From: Natronococcus amylolyticus DSM 10524
GTDB lineage: Archaea; Halobacteriota; Halobacteria; Halobacteriales; Natrialbaceae
Direction of reading: 5' to 3'
NCBI RefSeq assembly: GCF_000337675.1
Contig: NZ_AOIB01000043.1
Location: 28,433-92,432, forward strand
Length of the DNA stretch: 64,000 nucleotides
A program made the translations under genes and the position numbers. The notes beneath the pieces were generated by a model, which was not told the DNA's origin, ran no database searches, and saw only the letters and a program-made list of their open reading frames with translations. Positions 9,244 through 19,835 of the stretch are shown piece after piece. Numbering within the stretch: position 1 is the first letter of the stretch; every line of letters starts with the position of its first letter.

Positions 9244-10017
9244 ATGCTCACCTTCATCGGGCTCGGGCTCTACGACGAGCGGTCGATCACCGTCGAGGGC
9301 CGACGAGCGCTCCGGGAGGCCGATCGGGTCTACGCCGAGTTCTACACCAGCAAGCTGCTCGGGACGACCGTCGAGGAGCTCGAGTCGGCCCACGACGTCT
9401 CGATCGAGGTTCGCGATCGGGCGGGCGTCGAGCAGGACCCCGAGGAGATGCTCGCCGCGGCCGAGGACGAGGATGTGGCCTTCCTGACGGCCGGCGATAC
9501 GATGATCTCGACGACTCACGTCGACCTCCGGCTGCGGGCCCACGAGCGCGGGATCGAGACGCGGGTGATTCACGGCGTCACCGCCCAGACGGCCGCCAGC
9601 TCCCTGACCGGGCTACAGAACTACCGGTTCGGGAAGGCGACGACGCTTCCCTTCCCCTACGCTCACGGCGCCGACGGGCTCCCCTCGAGCGTGACCGGGA
9701 CGATCGACGCGAACCGCGCGGACGGGCACCACACCGTCGTTTATCTGGATATTAAGGCCGAGCGCGGCGAGTACATGACCGCCGACGTCGGTGCCGAGCT
9801 ACTGGCCGAGGTCTACCCGGATCTCGTCGGAGTCGTCGTCGCTCGAGCCGGCAGTCCCGACCCCCTCGTCGCAGCCGGGACGATGACCGAACTCGCACAG
9901 CGGTCGTTCGGCGATCCGCTGCACCTGCTGGTCGTCCCCGGGGACTGTCACCTTCTCGAGGCCGACGCGCTCGTCGAGCTGGCTGGTGCCGATCGGTCCA
10001 CTCTGGAAATCGTCTGA
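9244..10017 (+). CDS. dphB: Diphthine synthase (DphB/Dph5)
   Basis: 257 residues, the normal length for archaeal diphthine synthase. The N-terminus MLTFIGLGLYDERSITVEGR is the family signature of this tetrapyrrole-methylase-fold enzyme. Other motifs are DRVYAEFYTSK, FLTAGDTMISTTHVDLRLRA, VIHGVTAQTAAS, YRFGKATTLPFPY and the C-terminal HLLVVPGDCHLLEADALVELAG. It trimethylates the modified histidine of elongation factor 2 during diphthamide formation. Leaderless start behind a clear TATA box. Confidence 0.96.
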   Translation: MLTFIGLGLYDERSITVEGRRALREADRVYAEFYTSKLLGTTVEELESAHDVSIEVRDRAGVEQDPEEMLAAAEDEDVAFLTAGDTMISTTHVDLRLRAHERGIETRVIHGVTAQTAASSLTGLQNYRFGKATTLPFPYAHGADGLPSSVTGTIDANRADGHHTVVYLDIKAERGEYMTADVGAELLAEVYPDLVGVVVARAGSPDPLVAAGTMTELAQRSFGDPLHLLVVPGDCHLLEADALVELAGADRSTLEIV

Positions 10018-10150
10018 AACCGCCAGCAGGCGGGGTGTTAGCTATCGGATAAGCGTCTCCGCACCGATCGGTCTCGGATACAGTCCTTTCGGGAAGAAGG
10101 TTTAGTACCTCTATTAACAAGTATACAGGTGCGGAAAGTTCAGATCACAC

Positions 10151-12055
10151 ATGGATAACGGTACTAACACTGGATTCGGGTCGTCCAGGCGGCGGCTGCT
10201 AGCCGCTGTCGGTGCAACGTCGGCGACGCTCGCCGGCTGTACGGACTTCCTGTCCGAAGACGAAAACGGCGACGACGGTGGGAACGGCGACGACGAGGGG
10301 AACGGTGACGATTCGAACGGCGGGAACGGCGACGACTCCGACGACGGTGGGGACGGCGGAGGCGAGACGCTGTGGCCCGCGATCGACGACGGCGAACTGC
10401 TGGCCGACTTCGAGGAGGAGCCGAGTCGGCGGTCGGGCGAGCTCTCGATGTCGTCCGACGAGGCGCGACGAGGATCGCAGGCCGCGGTCGTCGAGGACGA
10501 AGACGGCGAGGAGGCGGGGCTGACCGTCTACTTCTCGGACGGGATCGATCTCACCGAGCACGACGTCTCGTTTGCGGTCAAACCGGAGTCCGCAAACCGG
10601 ATCGTCGTCGAGTTTGTCGCGCCCGGCCGGGGGAGCCGGCTTACGACCGTTCGAACCGTTCCCGGTGAGTTCACGGGCTGGTTCCGGCTCGACTGCGGGT
10701 ACGAACACAAACCCGGCGACGAGCCGGACCTCTCGAACGTCACCGCGATCAACATCCTCGCGACGAACGACGGCCGACCGATCAAGATGGCCGTCGACGA
10801 CCTCCGAAAGGTCGAGTCCGTCGACAACGGGAAGGCGATCCTCCTGTTCCACGGCGGTTACGAGTCCCAGTACGAGATCGCCGCCGACATGCTCGAGGAG
10901 CGAGGCTGGGCCGCAGCCGTCCCGCTCCCGCCCGAAGCGATCGGTGAGGGCGGTCGGATGGACGCGACGCAGCTCCAGGAGCTGCAGGACCGTGGCTGGG
11001 ACATCTGTTCGAACCCGTCGACGACGACGGCGCTCTCGGACTCGCCCCAGGACCGCCAGCGAACGGTCCTCGAGAACTCGAAGAACATGCTCGAGGAACA
11101 GGGCTTCGAGGACGGCGCGCGCCACTTGCTCGTCCCTGGCGATCGGATGAGCGAGGAGACCTACGAGGTCGTCAGGGACGTTCACGAGACGGCGTTCCTG
11201 TTCGGCTCCTGTCCGAGCACGATGCCGCCGACGGAGCGTCACATGATCCCGCACATCTGGGGTCCCGCACTTCACGACGGCGTGCGCCGGCACATCAACC
11301 TCGTCGACCAGTACAACCAGCTCACCGTCCTTCGGATGCAGCGAATCGTCGACACGGACGATCCCGAAGACGGCGAGATGAGCCTCGACGACTTCGAGCA
11401 CCTGCTCAACCACCTCGAACACCGCGGACTCGACGTGATCACGCCCTCCGACCTCGTCGACGAGAGCTACGAGCGCGAGACCGACGACGACGTAGACGAC
11501 GAGCGCCCCGAAGGGACGATCCTCGAGGCGGGTCGCTCCTACGAGTTCGAGGGCGACGGATCGACGGCCGAGACTGTCGAGCTCGACGAGGGGGTCGTCG
11601 TCGCGAGTTTCTCCCACGACGGCGACGACGAGTTCGTCGTGGAGCTCGACGGCGACGTGCTCGCGACGACCGCCGGACAGACGACCGGCGAATCCATCCT
11701 TCCAGTCGACGGCGGCAGCTATCAGCTCGAGATAGCGGGCGACGGGGAGTGGCTCGTCGACCTCTCGCAGCCGGAGATCCACGGGGAGGACCTCGAGGAG
11801 CTTCCGGTCGAGCGCTCCGGTAACGGCTCCTCGTTCGTCGGCCCGCTCTGGGCGCCCGACGACGTCTCGCTCTCGCTGACCCACGACGGCGACGGCGAGT
11901 TCGTCGTCACCGGCTACGGCGCCGACGGGAGCTACGAACAGCTCGTCGATCAGACTGGATCGTTCGACAGCCCGCGGTCGTACGCGGCGGCCGGGACGGT
12001 CTGGATCGACATCGAGGCCGATGGCAACTGGACGCTCGAGGCCGAGGACGCCTGA
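10151..12055 (+). CDS. Tat lipoprotein with polysaccharide-deacetylase-like domain
   Basis: 634 residues. The signal RRRLLAAVGATSATLAGC (twin arginine plus lipobox) is followed by a long Asp/Gly/Asn linker typical of surface haloarchaeal lipoproteins. Residues about 75-225 look like a carbohydrate-binding beta-sandwich ending VTAINILATNDGRPIKMAVDDL. Residues about 233-430 resemble the NodB-like deacetylase fold (ILLFHGGYESQYEIAADMLE, then LQELQDRGWDICSNPST). The first catalytic motif (normally T-F-D-D-G) reads FHGG, so acid pairs and a metal ligand are missing. The C-terminal 200 residues are two beta-rich repeats. Likely surface glycan binding or a very divergent hydrolase. Confidence 0.8.
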   Translation: MDNGTNTGFGSSRRRLLAAVGATSATLAGCTDFLSEDENGDDGGNGDDEGNGDDSNGGNGDDSDDGGDGGGETLWPAIDDGELLADFEEEPSRRSGELSMSSDEARRGSQAAVVEDEDGEEAGLTVYFSDGIDLTEHDVSFAVKPESANRIVVEFVAPGRGSRLTTVRTVPGEFTGWFRLDCGYEHKPGDEPDLSNVTAINILATNDGRPIKMAVDDLRKVESVDNGKAILLFHGGYESQYEIAADMLEERGWAAAVPLPPEAIGEGGRMDATQLQELQDRGWDICSNPSTTTALSDSPQDRQRTVLENSKNMLEEQGFEDGARHLLVPGDRMSEETYEVVRDVHETAFLFGSCPSTMPPTERHMIPHIWGPALHDGVRRHINLVDQYNQLTVLRMQRIVDTDDPEDGEMSLDDFEHLLNHLEHRGLDVITPSDLVDESYERETDDDVDDERPEGTILEAGRSYEFEGDGSTAETVELDEGVVVASFSHDGDDEFVVELDGDVLATTAGQTTGESILPVDGGSYQLEIAGDGEWLVDLSQPEIHGEDLEELPVERSGNGSSFVGPLWAPDDVSLSLTHDGDGEFVVTGYGADGSYEQLVDQTGSFDSPRSYAAAGTVWIDIEADGNWTLEAEDA

Positions 12056-12239
12056 ACGTCGGAACCGTCGTAGCTGTAGCGTAGCTGGAAAGCGCTCGCT
12101 CGTCCCACCCATTTTTCGTCCGTTCGATTTCGCCGGCCTCGTTTCGAGCGGTACCGCCGCCCGGATGGCGAGCCGGCCTACAGAACAAGCGGGCCGAGCG
12201 CTTCGGGGTCGTCCGGAGGACTTCCTCTTCCGTGACTGA

Positions 12240-12310
12240 GCGGAGATTCGCTCCGCGCTGTCCGCGAGACCGGAGGTCTCGCTTGACGACGAGAGAGCAA
12301 CGCTCTCTCG
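12240..12310. terminator. Three tandem perfect hairpins between convergent genes
   Basis: GCGGAG-ATTCG-CTCCGC at 12240-12256, GCGAGACC-GGA-GGTCTCGC at 12264-12282, and CGAGAGAGC-AAC-GCTCTCTCG at 12290-12310. All arms are perfect. They lie between the stop of the deacetylase-like gene (12055) and the stop of leuB (12333), which converge. They may act as a bidirectional terminator or be copies of a short palindromic repeat family; no T-tract follows. Confidence 0.6.
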
Positions 12311-12332
12311 AACCACTCGACCCCGAGGCGGT

Positions 12333-13313
12333 TCACAGCCGGTCGATAATCGCGTTCGTTACGTCCTCGGTGCTGGCATCGCCGCCGAGGTCGCCCGTCC
12401 GCGGTCCCGCTTCCAGGGTCGTTTCGACCGCCGACCGGACCGCCGCGGCCTCCTCGTCGTACTCGAGGTACTCGAGGAGCATCGCCGCCGAGAGGATCGC
12501 CGCGGCGGGGTTGGCGGCGCCCTCGCCGGCGATGTCGGGGGCGGTGCCGTGGACGGGTTCGAACAGCGCCCGCTCGGGGCCGACGTTCGCGGAGGGGAGC
12601 AGGCCGAGTCCACCGACCAGCCCGGCCGCGAGATCCGAGAGGACGTCGCCCGCGAGGTTCGGACAGACGACGACGTCGAACTGCTCGGGGTCGAGACAGA
12701 CCTTCGTCGCGAAGGCGTCCATCAGCACCTCGTCGGTTTCGACGCCAGCCTCGCTGGCGACGTCGGCGACCGTCTCGCGGAAGAGCCCGTCCGTCTCGCG
12801 CATCACGTTCGCCTTGTGGGCGATCGTGAAGCCGTCGTGGTCGCCCTGCTGGACGTAGTCGCAGGCGAACTCCGCGAGCCGTCGGGAGGCCGTCTCCGTC
12901 GTCACGCGGGTCAGCGTCGCGACGTCGTCGGTGAGCCGATCCTCGTGGCCCGCGTAGACGCCCTCGGTGTTCTCCCGGAGGAAGACGAGGTCGGTCTCGG
13001 GACGGACGGCGTCGACGCCCGGATACGCGGTCGCGGGACGGACGTTGACGAACGAGCCGACGGCCTCCCGCAGCGGGAGGATGACGTCGGCCGCGGTCTC
13101 GCCGGCCGCGCCGAACAGCGTCGCGTCGGTCGACGCGGCGAGGTCGTACGTCTCCTGGGGCAGCGGGTCGCCAGTCTCCTCGGCAACCGCGTCGCCGGCC
13201 TCGGCCTCGGTGAACTCGAAGTCGATCTCGAGGGCGTTCAGTACGTCGACCGCTGCGGGCGTGACCTCCTGCCCGATTCCGTCACCGGGCACGACGGCGA
13301 TCTCGTGAGTCAT
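12333..13313 (-). CDS. leuB: 3-isopropylmalate dehydrogenase
   Basis: 326 residues from ATG 13313 ([20 protein letters not shown]). It is an isocitrate/isopropylmalate dehydrogenase family enzyme with [49 protein letters not shown] and [20 protein letters not shown]. It oxidises and decarboxylates 3-isopropylmalate in leucine synthesis. Other members of the family use isocitrate or tartrate, but position downstream of ilv-leuCD makes LeuB by far the likeliest. A protease gene separates it from leuD. Confidence 0.92.
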   Translation of the reverse strand: MTHEIAVVPGDGIGQEVTPAAVDVLNALEIDFEFTEAEAGDAVAEETGDPLPQETYDLAASTDATLFGAAGETAADVILPLREAVGSFVNVRPATAYPGVDAVRPETDLVFLRENTEGVYAGHEDRLTDDVATLTRVTTETASRRLAEFACDYVQQGDHDGFTIAHKANVMRETDGLFRETVADVASEAGVETDEVLMDAFATKVCLDPEQFDVVVCPNLAGDVLSDLAAGLVGGLGLLPSANVGPERALFEPVHGTAPDIAGEGAANPAAAILSAAMLLEYLEYDEEAAAVRSAVETTLEAGPRTGDLGGDASTEDVTNAIIDRL

Positions 13314-13390
13314 GTCGGACTCTCGCGTGCCGGGGAAAAAGAGGGTATCGAAAACCACGAGAACTGCCCGCCTGCGAGGCAGAAATCGGA

Positions 13391-15673
13391 TCAGGACCGC
13401 GCCAGCCGCGCGACGCCGACCGCGACGACCACGCCGGCCGCGGCGAGAACGATCAGGCCTGGTCCGCCCGAATCGCCCTCGGTAGGCGCGACGACGACGG
13501 TCTCGGTCGTTCCCTCCTCGACAGCCCCCGTTTCGACCGTGGTCGACTCGAGATCCGATCCCGAGGCCGTCACCGTGTACTCCTCGTCGGTTCCGGGAAC
13601 CGCAACCTCGAGCGTGCCGTCCGCAGCCGTGCGCTCGTCCGGCTCGAGCGTCTCTCCCGCCTCTGACTCGACGACGACTGAGGCGTTTTCGATCGGGTCC
13701 CCGCTCCCGGTTTCGACCGCGACCTCGAGGGTCGAATCGCCCCGCATGTCGAACGACTTCGGCCGGGTTTCCGATCCGTCGACGGCGACCGTCCGCTCGT
13801 CCGCGAGTCGTCCGGGTGCGTCTACCTCGAGGGCGTACTCCTCGTCGCCGGGAACGGCGTCGATCCGGTAGCTCCCGTCGTCCGTTCGCTCGCCCGGATA
13901 CGAACCGGTCGGTCCCGTCGCCGTGACTGTTCCATCGTCGACCGTCGTTTCGAACTGCTCGTCCGCGAGGTCGACGTCGATCGTCCCGCTACCGGCGAGC
14001 GAGAGATCGACGGTCGCCGATCCGTCGGCCGGCGGTGTCGCCGTCTCCGACGTCGGCTCGTAGCCGGAGCCCTCGGCGACGACCTCGTACTCCCGGTCGG
14101 CCTCGAGGCCCTCGAACTCGAACGTTCCCTCGGAGTCGGTCGTCGTCTCGTGGCGGTCGTCGTCGGCGGTAGCCGTAACCGTCGTCTCATCGAGGGGCGC
14201 GTCCGTGACGGTATCGGTGGCCGTCCCCTCGATCGTCGAGTACGAGCCGGCCCGCTCGATCGCCGCCGGAACGTCGATGATTCCGTGGCCGTTGCGCTGG
14301 TCGTCGGCGTCGACCGCGGTCTCGGTCAGCGCGGTCTCGAGTTCCGTCGCGTCGAGCGTCGTCGCGGTCGCCGACTGGACGAGCGCGGCCGCCCCGCCGG
14401 CCGCTGGCGCGGCCATGCTGGTGCCGCTTTTGGTCGTGTACCCGCCGCCGGGAGCCGTGCTCATAACGTCGACGCCGGGCGCGACGAGGGTCGGAACCTC
14501 GTACGAGCCGGGCCAGTGCTCCGGCGCGTCCGAACCCCACGCCTCGGCCGTCTCGATCCCCTCGCTGCTCGAGAACTCGGGGACGGTGCCCTCGTCGTCC
14601 ACCGCGCCGACGCTGGTCGTCGCGTGGAGGTTGCCCGGCGACGTCGAGGTTCCCGCACCCTGGTTGCCGGCCGAGCTGATAACTGGCGTTCCGGCGTCGT
14701 TCGCGTTCTCGATCGCCTCGAGCAGCCCCGGGTTGTACCCCTCGATCCCCAGGCTCAACACGATGACATCCGCGTCCGCCTCGACGGCCCACTCGAGACC
14801 CGCGATGATGTCGCGCTGGTAGCCGACGCAGTCCTCACCCTCGCAGTGGGTCATCACGGCGCCGTGGTAGAGTTCGGCCTCGGGAGCGACGCCGATCTGC
14901 GTGCCGCTCTCGTTGCCTCCGGTGACGACACCCGAGACGTGGGTGCCGTGATCGTCGTAGGCGATCGGCTCGTCCGAGGGGTCGTCACCGAAGTCGCGCC
15001 ACTCGGCGACGTCGAGATCGGGGTGGTCGCCGTCGACGCCCGAATCGAGGACCGCAACGGACGTTCCCTCGCCCTCCGTCCGGTAGGTATCCCACGCCTC
15101 GGGAACGTTTAGCTGCTCGAGCCCGGCCGAGGGACCGTCCGACTCGGACGCCTCTCCGTCGACGTCCGCGTCGGCGTCGTCGACCACTCGATCGGACGCG
15201 CCGGAAACCGCCTCGTCGGCGCTGACCGCGGAAACCCCATCGGCCTGGGCGAGCGTCTCGAGATCCATCCGATCGGTGTCGACCGTCGCGAGGACGGCCG
15301 CGGTGAGCCAGAATTCCCGTTCGACGGAGACGGCGTCGTTCGAGGCGACCTCCCGATCGAACCGGTCGTGGCTCGCCTCGGCTCGCGTCCGTCGGTCCGC
15401 GGGCTCCTCGCTGCCCTCAGACGGGGGCGACTCGAGGTGGACGAGGACGGTAACCTCGCCCTCGGCGTCCTCGAGTGCGGGATCGATCGGAGTCTCGGTG
15501 GCCGTTGCGTCGTCGACCCCAGCTGTCGGGTCGTCGACCCCGGCCAGCGGTCCGGCGGGGACGCCGACCGACCCGACCGCCGCTCCCGGGACCAGTCCGA
15601 CGACCAGCACGAGCGCGAGAAGGACAGCTCTCGGCCGGGTCGCGAGACGACCGACTCCCGATCCCGGAGACAT
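13391..15673 (-). CDS. Secreted subtilisin-like serine protease (S8) with Ig-like repeats and C-terminal anchor
   Basis: 760 residues from ATG 15673. A TATA element (TTTAGTATATT, 15693-15703) sits 20-30 bp upstream and overlaps the ATG at 15694, so 15673 is the start. Signal peptide [20 protein letters not shown], then an I9-like propeptide. The catalytic domain has Asp in [15 protein letters not shown], His in HGTHVSGVV, the oxyanion Asn in VISSAGNQG and Ser in [17 protein letters not shown]. Three carboxypeptidase-regulatory/Big-like repeats follow. The C-terminus [25 protein letters not shown]-type tail (hydrophobic helix plus arginines) resembles a sorting or membrane anchor. It lies between leuD and leuB without any metabolic link. 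Confidence 0.93.
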   Translation of the reverse strand: MSPGSGVGRLATRPRAVLLALVLVVGLVPGAAVGSVGVPAGPLAGVDDPTAGVDDATATETPIDPALEDAEGEVTVLVHLESPPSEGSEEPADRRTRAEASHDRFDREVASNDAVSVEREFWLTAAVLATVDTDRMDLETLAQADGVSAVSADEAVSGASDRVVDDADADVDGEASESDGPSAGLEQLNVPEAWDTYRTEGEGTSVAVLDSGVDGDHPDLDVAEWRDFGDDPSDEPIAYDDHGTHVSGVVTGGNESGTQIGVAPEAELYHGAVMTHCEGEDCVGYQRDIIAGLEWAVEADADVIVLSLGIEGYNPGLLEAIENANDAGTPVISSAGNQGAGTSTSPGNLHATTSVGAVDDEGTVPEFSSSEGIETAEAWGSDAPEHWPGSYEVPTLVAPGVDVMSTAPGGGYTTKSGTSMAAPAAGGAAALVQSATATTLDATELETALTETAVDADDQRNGHGIIDVPAAIERAGSYSTIEGTATDTVTDAPLDETTVTATADDDRHETTTDSEGTFEFEGLEADREYEVVAEGSGYEPTSETATPPADGSATVDLSLAGSGTIDVDLADEQFETTVDDGTVTATGPTGSYPGERTDDGSYRIDAVPGDEEYALEVDAPGRLADERTVAVDGSETRPKSFDMRGDSTLEVAVETGSGDPIENASVVVESEAGETLEPDERTAADGTLEVAVPGTDEEYTVTASGSDLESTTVETGAVEEGTTETVVVAPTEGDSGGPGLIVLAAAGVVVAVGVARLARS

Positions 15674-15758
15674 TAGTGTAATATAGAAATTCAATATACT
15701 AAATATGATCGGCCGTTAGCTACCGCTACTCGGTCGAGGAACCAACGGAAAAGGAGGC

Positions 15759-16400
15759 CTACTCGGCCTCGGGGATCGCTTCGGAGTCGACGTATGGCAG
15801 TTCGCGGGCGGTATCCCGAACCGCACCCGCGTTGGACTTCATCAGCGCCGTCGTGTCCCAGACCCCGTCGACCAGGGCCTTGCGCTGGGCGTCGTCGACG
15901 GTGACGTCGATCGTCTCGCTACCGTAGGAGACGGTCTCGGCCTCGACGTCGATCTCGAGTTCCTCGTCGGGATGGTCGTCGACCCAGTTCTGGAGCGCCT
16001 GAATCGTCTCGCTGTCGGCCGTCACGGTCGGAATGCCGAGTGCGAGGCAGTTGCCCGCGAAAATCTCGGCGAAGCTCTCGCCGATCACGGCGTCGATCCC
16101 CCAGCGCATCAGCGCCTGGGGGGCGTGCTCGCGCGAGGAGCCACAGCCGAAGTTCGAGTTGACCACCATCACGGACGAATCCTGGAACCGCTCCTCGTTG
16201 AACGGGTGGTCCTTCTGGTTGTCGTCCTCGTCGAACCGCAGATCGAAGAACGCGAACTCGCCCAGCCCGTCGAAGGTAACGACCTTCATAAAGCGCGCCG
16301 GGATGATCTGGTCGGTGTCGATGTCGTTGCCGCGGATCGGAACGCCGGAGCCCGAGACGTAGTCCACCTCGGGGATCTCCACGTCGTCCGTGCCGCTCAT
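15759..16400 (-). CDS. leuD: 3-isopropylmalate dehydratase small subunit
   Basis: 213 residues from ATG 16400, which overlaps the leuC stop (ATGA). [20 protein letters not shown] and the swivelling-domain motif [17 protein letters not shown] identify the small subunit of the aconitase-family isomerase. With LeuC it converts 2-isopropylmalate to 3-isopropylmalate. The longer open frame upstream of 16400 runs inside leuC and is a shadow. Confidence 0.95.
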   Translation of the reverse strand: MSGTDDVEIPEVDYVSGSGVPIRGNDIDTDQIIPARFMKVVTFDGLGEFAFFDLRFDEDDNQKDHPFNEERFQDSSVMVVNSNFGCGSSREHAPQALMRWGIDAVIGESFAEIFAGNCLALGIPTVTADSETIQALQNWVDDHPDEELEIDVEAETVSYGSETIDVTVDDAQRKALVDGVWDTTALMKSNAGAVRDTARELPYVDSEAIPEAE

Positions 16401-17824
16401 TGGGCGGCCACCTCCGCTTCCGGCAGCTCGCGCACGTCGGAAACCTCTCCGGTGATCGCCGCCGCGGCGACCATCCGCGGGTTCATCAGGACGGTTCGGC
16501 CGTCCTTGCTGCCCTGGCGGCCGACGAAGTTCCGGTTCGAGGAGGAGGCACAGGCCTCGTCGCCCTCGAGCTGGTCTTCGTTCATACCCAGACACATCGA
16601 ACAGCCGGCGTTGCGCCACTCGAAGCCGGCTTCCTCGAACACGTCCTTCAGCCCTTCCTCCTCGGCGGTCTTCTGGACGCGCTGGCTACCGGGGACGACG
16701 AGCGCGCGGACGTCGTCGTGGACCTCTCGGCCCTCGACGATCCGGGCCGCCCGTCGCAGATCGGGCAGGCGGGCGTTGGTACAGGAGCCCAGGAAGGCGA
16801 CGTCGATGTCGTACCCCTCCATCGTCTCGCCGGGTTCGACGCGCATGTGCTCCTGTGCGCGTCGTGCGGTGTCCTGCTTGTCTGCGGGCAGCTCCTCGGG
16901 CTCGGGGATCGAGTCGGTGATGCCGATCCCCTGACCCGGGGTCGTGCCCCAGGTGACGACGGGCTCGAGCTCGTCGGCGTCGATCGTCACGACGTCGTCG
17001 TACTCGGCGTCGTCGTCCGAGCGAATCGACTCCCAGTACGGTTTGAGCTCGTCGAACTTCTCCGGATTCTCCTGGAAGTAGTCGGTCTCCTCGAGCCACT
17101 CGTAGGTGGTCTCGTCGGGGTTGACGTAGCCCGCGCGAGCGCCGCCCTCGATGGACATGTTACAGATCGACATCCGACCTTCCATACCTAGGTCCTCGAT
17201 CGCGGAGCCGGCGTACTCGTAGACGTAGCCGACGCCGCCCTCGGTACCCAGTCGGCGGATAATCTCGAGGATGACGTCCTTCGCCTCGACGCCGTCGCCG
17301 AGTTCACCCTCGACTTCGATCTTTCGCACCTTCTGCTTCTCGAAGGCCAGGGTGCCCGTCGCGAGCACGTCCCGGATCTGGCTGGTGCCGATACCGAAAG
17401 CGAGCGCGCCGAAGGCGCCGTGAGTCGAGGTGTGGGAGTCGCCACAGACGATCGTCTTCCCGGGCTGGGTCAGCCCCTGCTCCGGACCGACGACGTGGAC
17501 GATCCCCTGGTCCCCGCTGTTGGGGTCCGAGAACTCGATTCCCGCCTCGCGGACGTTCTCCTCGAGTTCGCTCATCATCTCCTCGGCGGCGTCCTCGTCG
17601 TAGGGACGGGACTGATCCGCCGTCGGGATGATGTGGTCGACCGTCGCGTGGGTAAGCTCGGGGTAGGCGACCTCGAGGTCCCGCTCGCGGAGCATGCCGA
17701 AGGCCTGCGGGCTGGTGACCTCGTGGATGAGGTGGAGGCCGACGAACAGCTGGTCCTGTCCGGTCGGCAGGGTGGTCACCTTGTGGCGGTCCCAGACCTT
17801 GTCGTACAGGGTGCCCTCGCTCAT
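16397..17824 (-). CDS. leuC: 3-isopropylmalate dehydratase large subunit
   Basis: 475 residues. [20 protein letters not shown] start, [21 protein letters not shown], and the three [4Fe-4S] cysteines in [10 protein letters not shown] and [37 protein letters not shown] near the C-terminus is the usual aconitase-family ending. Pairs with LeuD. Start overlaps the stop of the preceding small gene by four bases. Confidence 0.97.
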   Translation of the reverse strand: MSEGTLYDKVWDRHKVTTLPTGQDQLFVGLHLIHEVTSPQAFGMLRERDLEVAYPELTHATVDHIIPTADQSRPYDEDAAEEMMSELEENVREAGIEFSDPNSGDQGIVHVVGPEQGLTQPGKTIVCGDSHTSTHGAFGALAFGIGTSQIRDVLATGTLAFEKQKVRKIEVEGELGDGVEAKDVILEIIRRLGTEGGVGYVYEYAGSAIEDLGMEGRMSICNMSIEGGARAGYVNPDETTYEWLEETDYFQENPEKFDELKPYWESIRSDDDAEYDDVVTIDADELEPVVTWGTTPGQGIGITDSIPEPEELPADKQDTARRAQEHMRVEPGETMEGYDIDVAFLGSCTNARLPDLRRAARIVEGREVHDDVRALVVPGSQRVQKTAEEEGLKDVFEEAGFEWRNAGCSMCLGMNEDQLEGDEACASSSNRNFVGRQGSKDGRTVLMNPRMVAAAAITGEVSDVRELPEAEVAAQ

Positions 17825-18120
17825 ACGTCGGTTGCTCCCCGCTCGTCGTCGCGGCCGTGTTCGTTGCCCCGCTCGAAGACGTCGTTCGCGTCGTCGGCGC
17901 CCTCCGGCGGCGTGTGATCGACTCGTTTCATCGTGTCGTCGGCCGACGGGTCCGTCGCGGCCGGGTTCTCGTCGTCGGCCCCGTTCCGCCGGCCGCCGTC
18001 GGCCACGACGGTCGGACCGCGGCTGAACAGCCGTCCGGCCGTCTCGCCGGTGTAGGGGTTGGTGTGGCTGACCGCACGCATCGAGTCGTCGTCCGATTCG
18101 GTGTCGTTCGTTCGTTTCAT
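17821..18120 (-). CDS. Small conserved protein of the ilv-leu operon with internal repeats
   Basis: 99 residues encoded between ilvC (one base gap) and leuC (ATGA overlap), so it is co-translated with the pathway enzymes. Very acidic and apparently disordered. It holds two matching blocks, [22 protein letters not shown] and [22 protein letters not shown], sharing M-[KR]-x-V-x-H-T-x-P and A-x2-[LV]-F-x-R-G, plus a shorter MKRTNDT at the N-terminus. Haloarchaeal ilv-leu operons usually carry such a small ORF here. Function unknown; a scaffold or regulatory peptide for the operon enzymes is a guess. Confidence 0.8.
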   Translation of the reverse strand: MKRTNDTESDDDSMRAVSHTNPYTGETAGRLFSRGPTVVADGGRRNGADDENPAATDPSADDTMKRVDHTPPEGADDANDVFERGNEHGRDDERGATDV

Positions 18121-18121
18121 T

Positions 18122-19166
<1,045 letters not shown>

Positions 19167-19174
<8 letters not shown>

Positions 19175-19835
19175 CGTCTGCTGGTTGGGTGTAGGGGGTG
19201 TTGTTCGCCTCGTTGGCGGTCGATTCTGCCGGAGCGGGTGCCGCGGTGTCGTCGGTACCGCGCGCGAGCGCCGTCGTCCCGGTTCGGGCGATCTCGCGGA
19301 TGCCGAACTGGGAGAACGTCTCGATCGCGGCTTCGATCTTCTGGCGGGCGCCCGTGATCTCGAACGTCGCCGTTTCGGGGCTCGAGTCGACGGTCTTGGC
19401 GTCGTACATGTCCGCGACGGCGGCGACCTGGTCGGGTCGCTCGGCGTTGACCTTCACCAGGGCGAGTTCGCGGCGCATCGCGTCGGGCTCGAGTTCGCGC
19501 ACGGCGATCACCGGAATCAGCTTCCGGAGCTGTTTTTTGATCTGGTCGATGCCGGGGTCAGGCTCCTCGACGACGAGCGTGATCCGCGCGCGCTCGTCGT
19601 CGTCGGTCGGGCCCACGGTGAGGCTCTCGATGTTGAACTGCCGCCTCGAGAACAGTCCCGAGGCTTCGGCGAGCACGCCGGGTTCGTGTTCGACCAGTGC
19701 CGAGATGACGGTCCGTCGGGGATCGTGTTTCGCCTCGACCTCGGGGTCGATACGGATCCCTTGTTTGTTGCGTCGACCCGCAGGAGACGGTCGCTCCTCG
19801 GGAGCGGGTCCGTCGAGGCCCTGCTCTCGTGTCAT
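19167..19835 (-). CDS. ilvN: Acetolactate synthase regulatory (small) subunit
   Basis: 222 residues. ACT domain [20 protein letters not shown] then [14 protein letters not shown] and the second domain typical of IlvN/IlvH ([25 protein letters not shown]-like region [13 protein letters not shown]). It binds branched-chain amino acids and adjusts IlvB activity. Overlaps ilvB by four bases. Confidence 0.95.
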
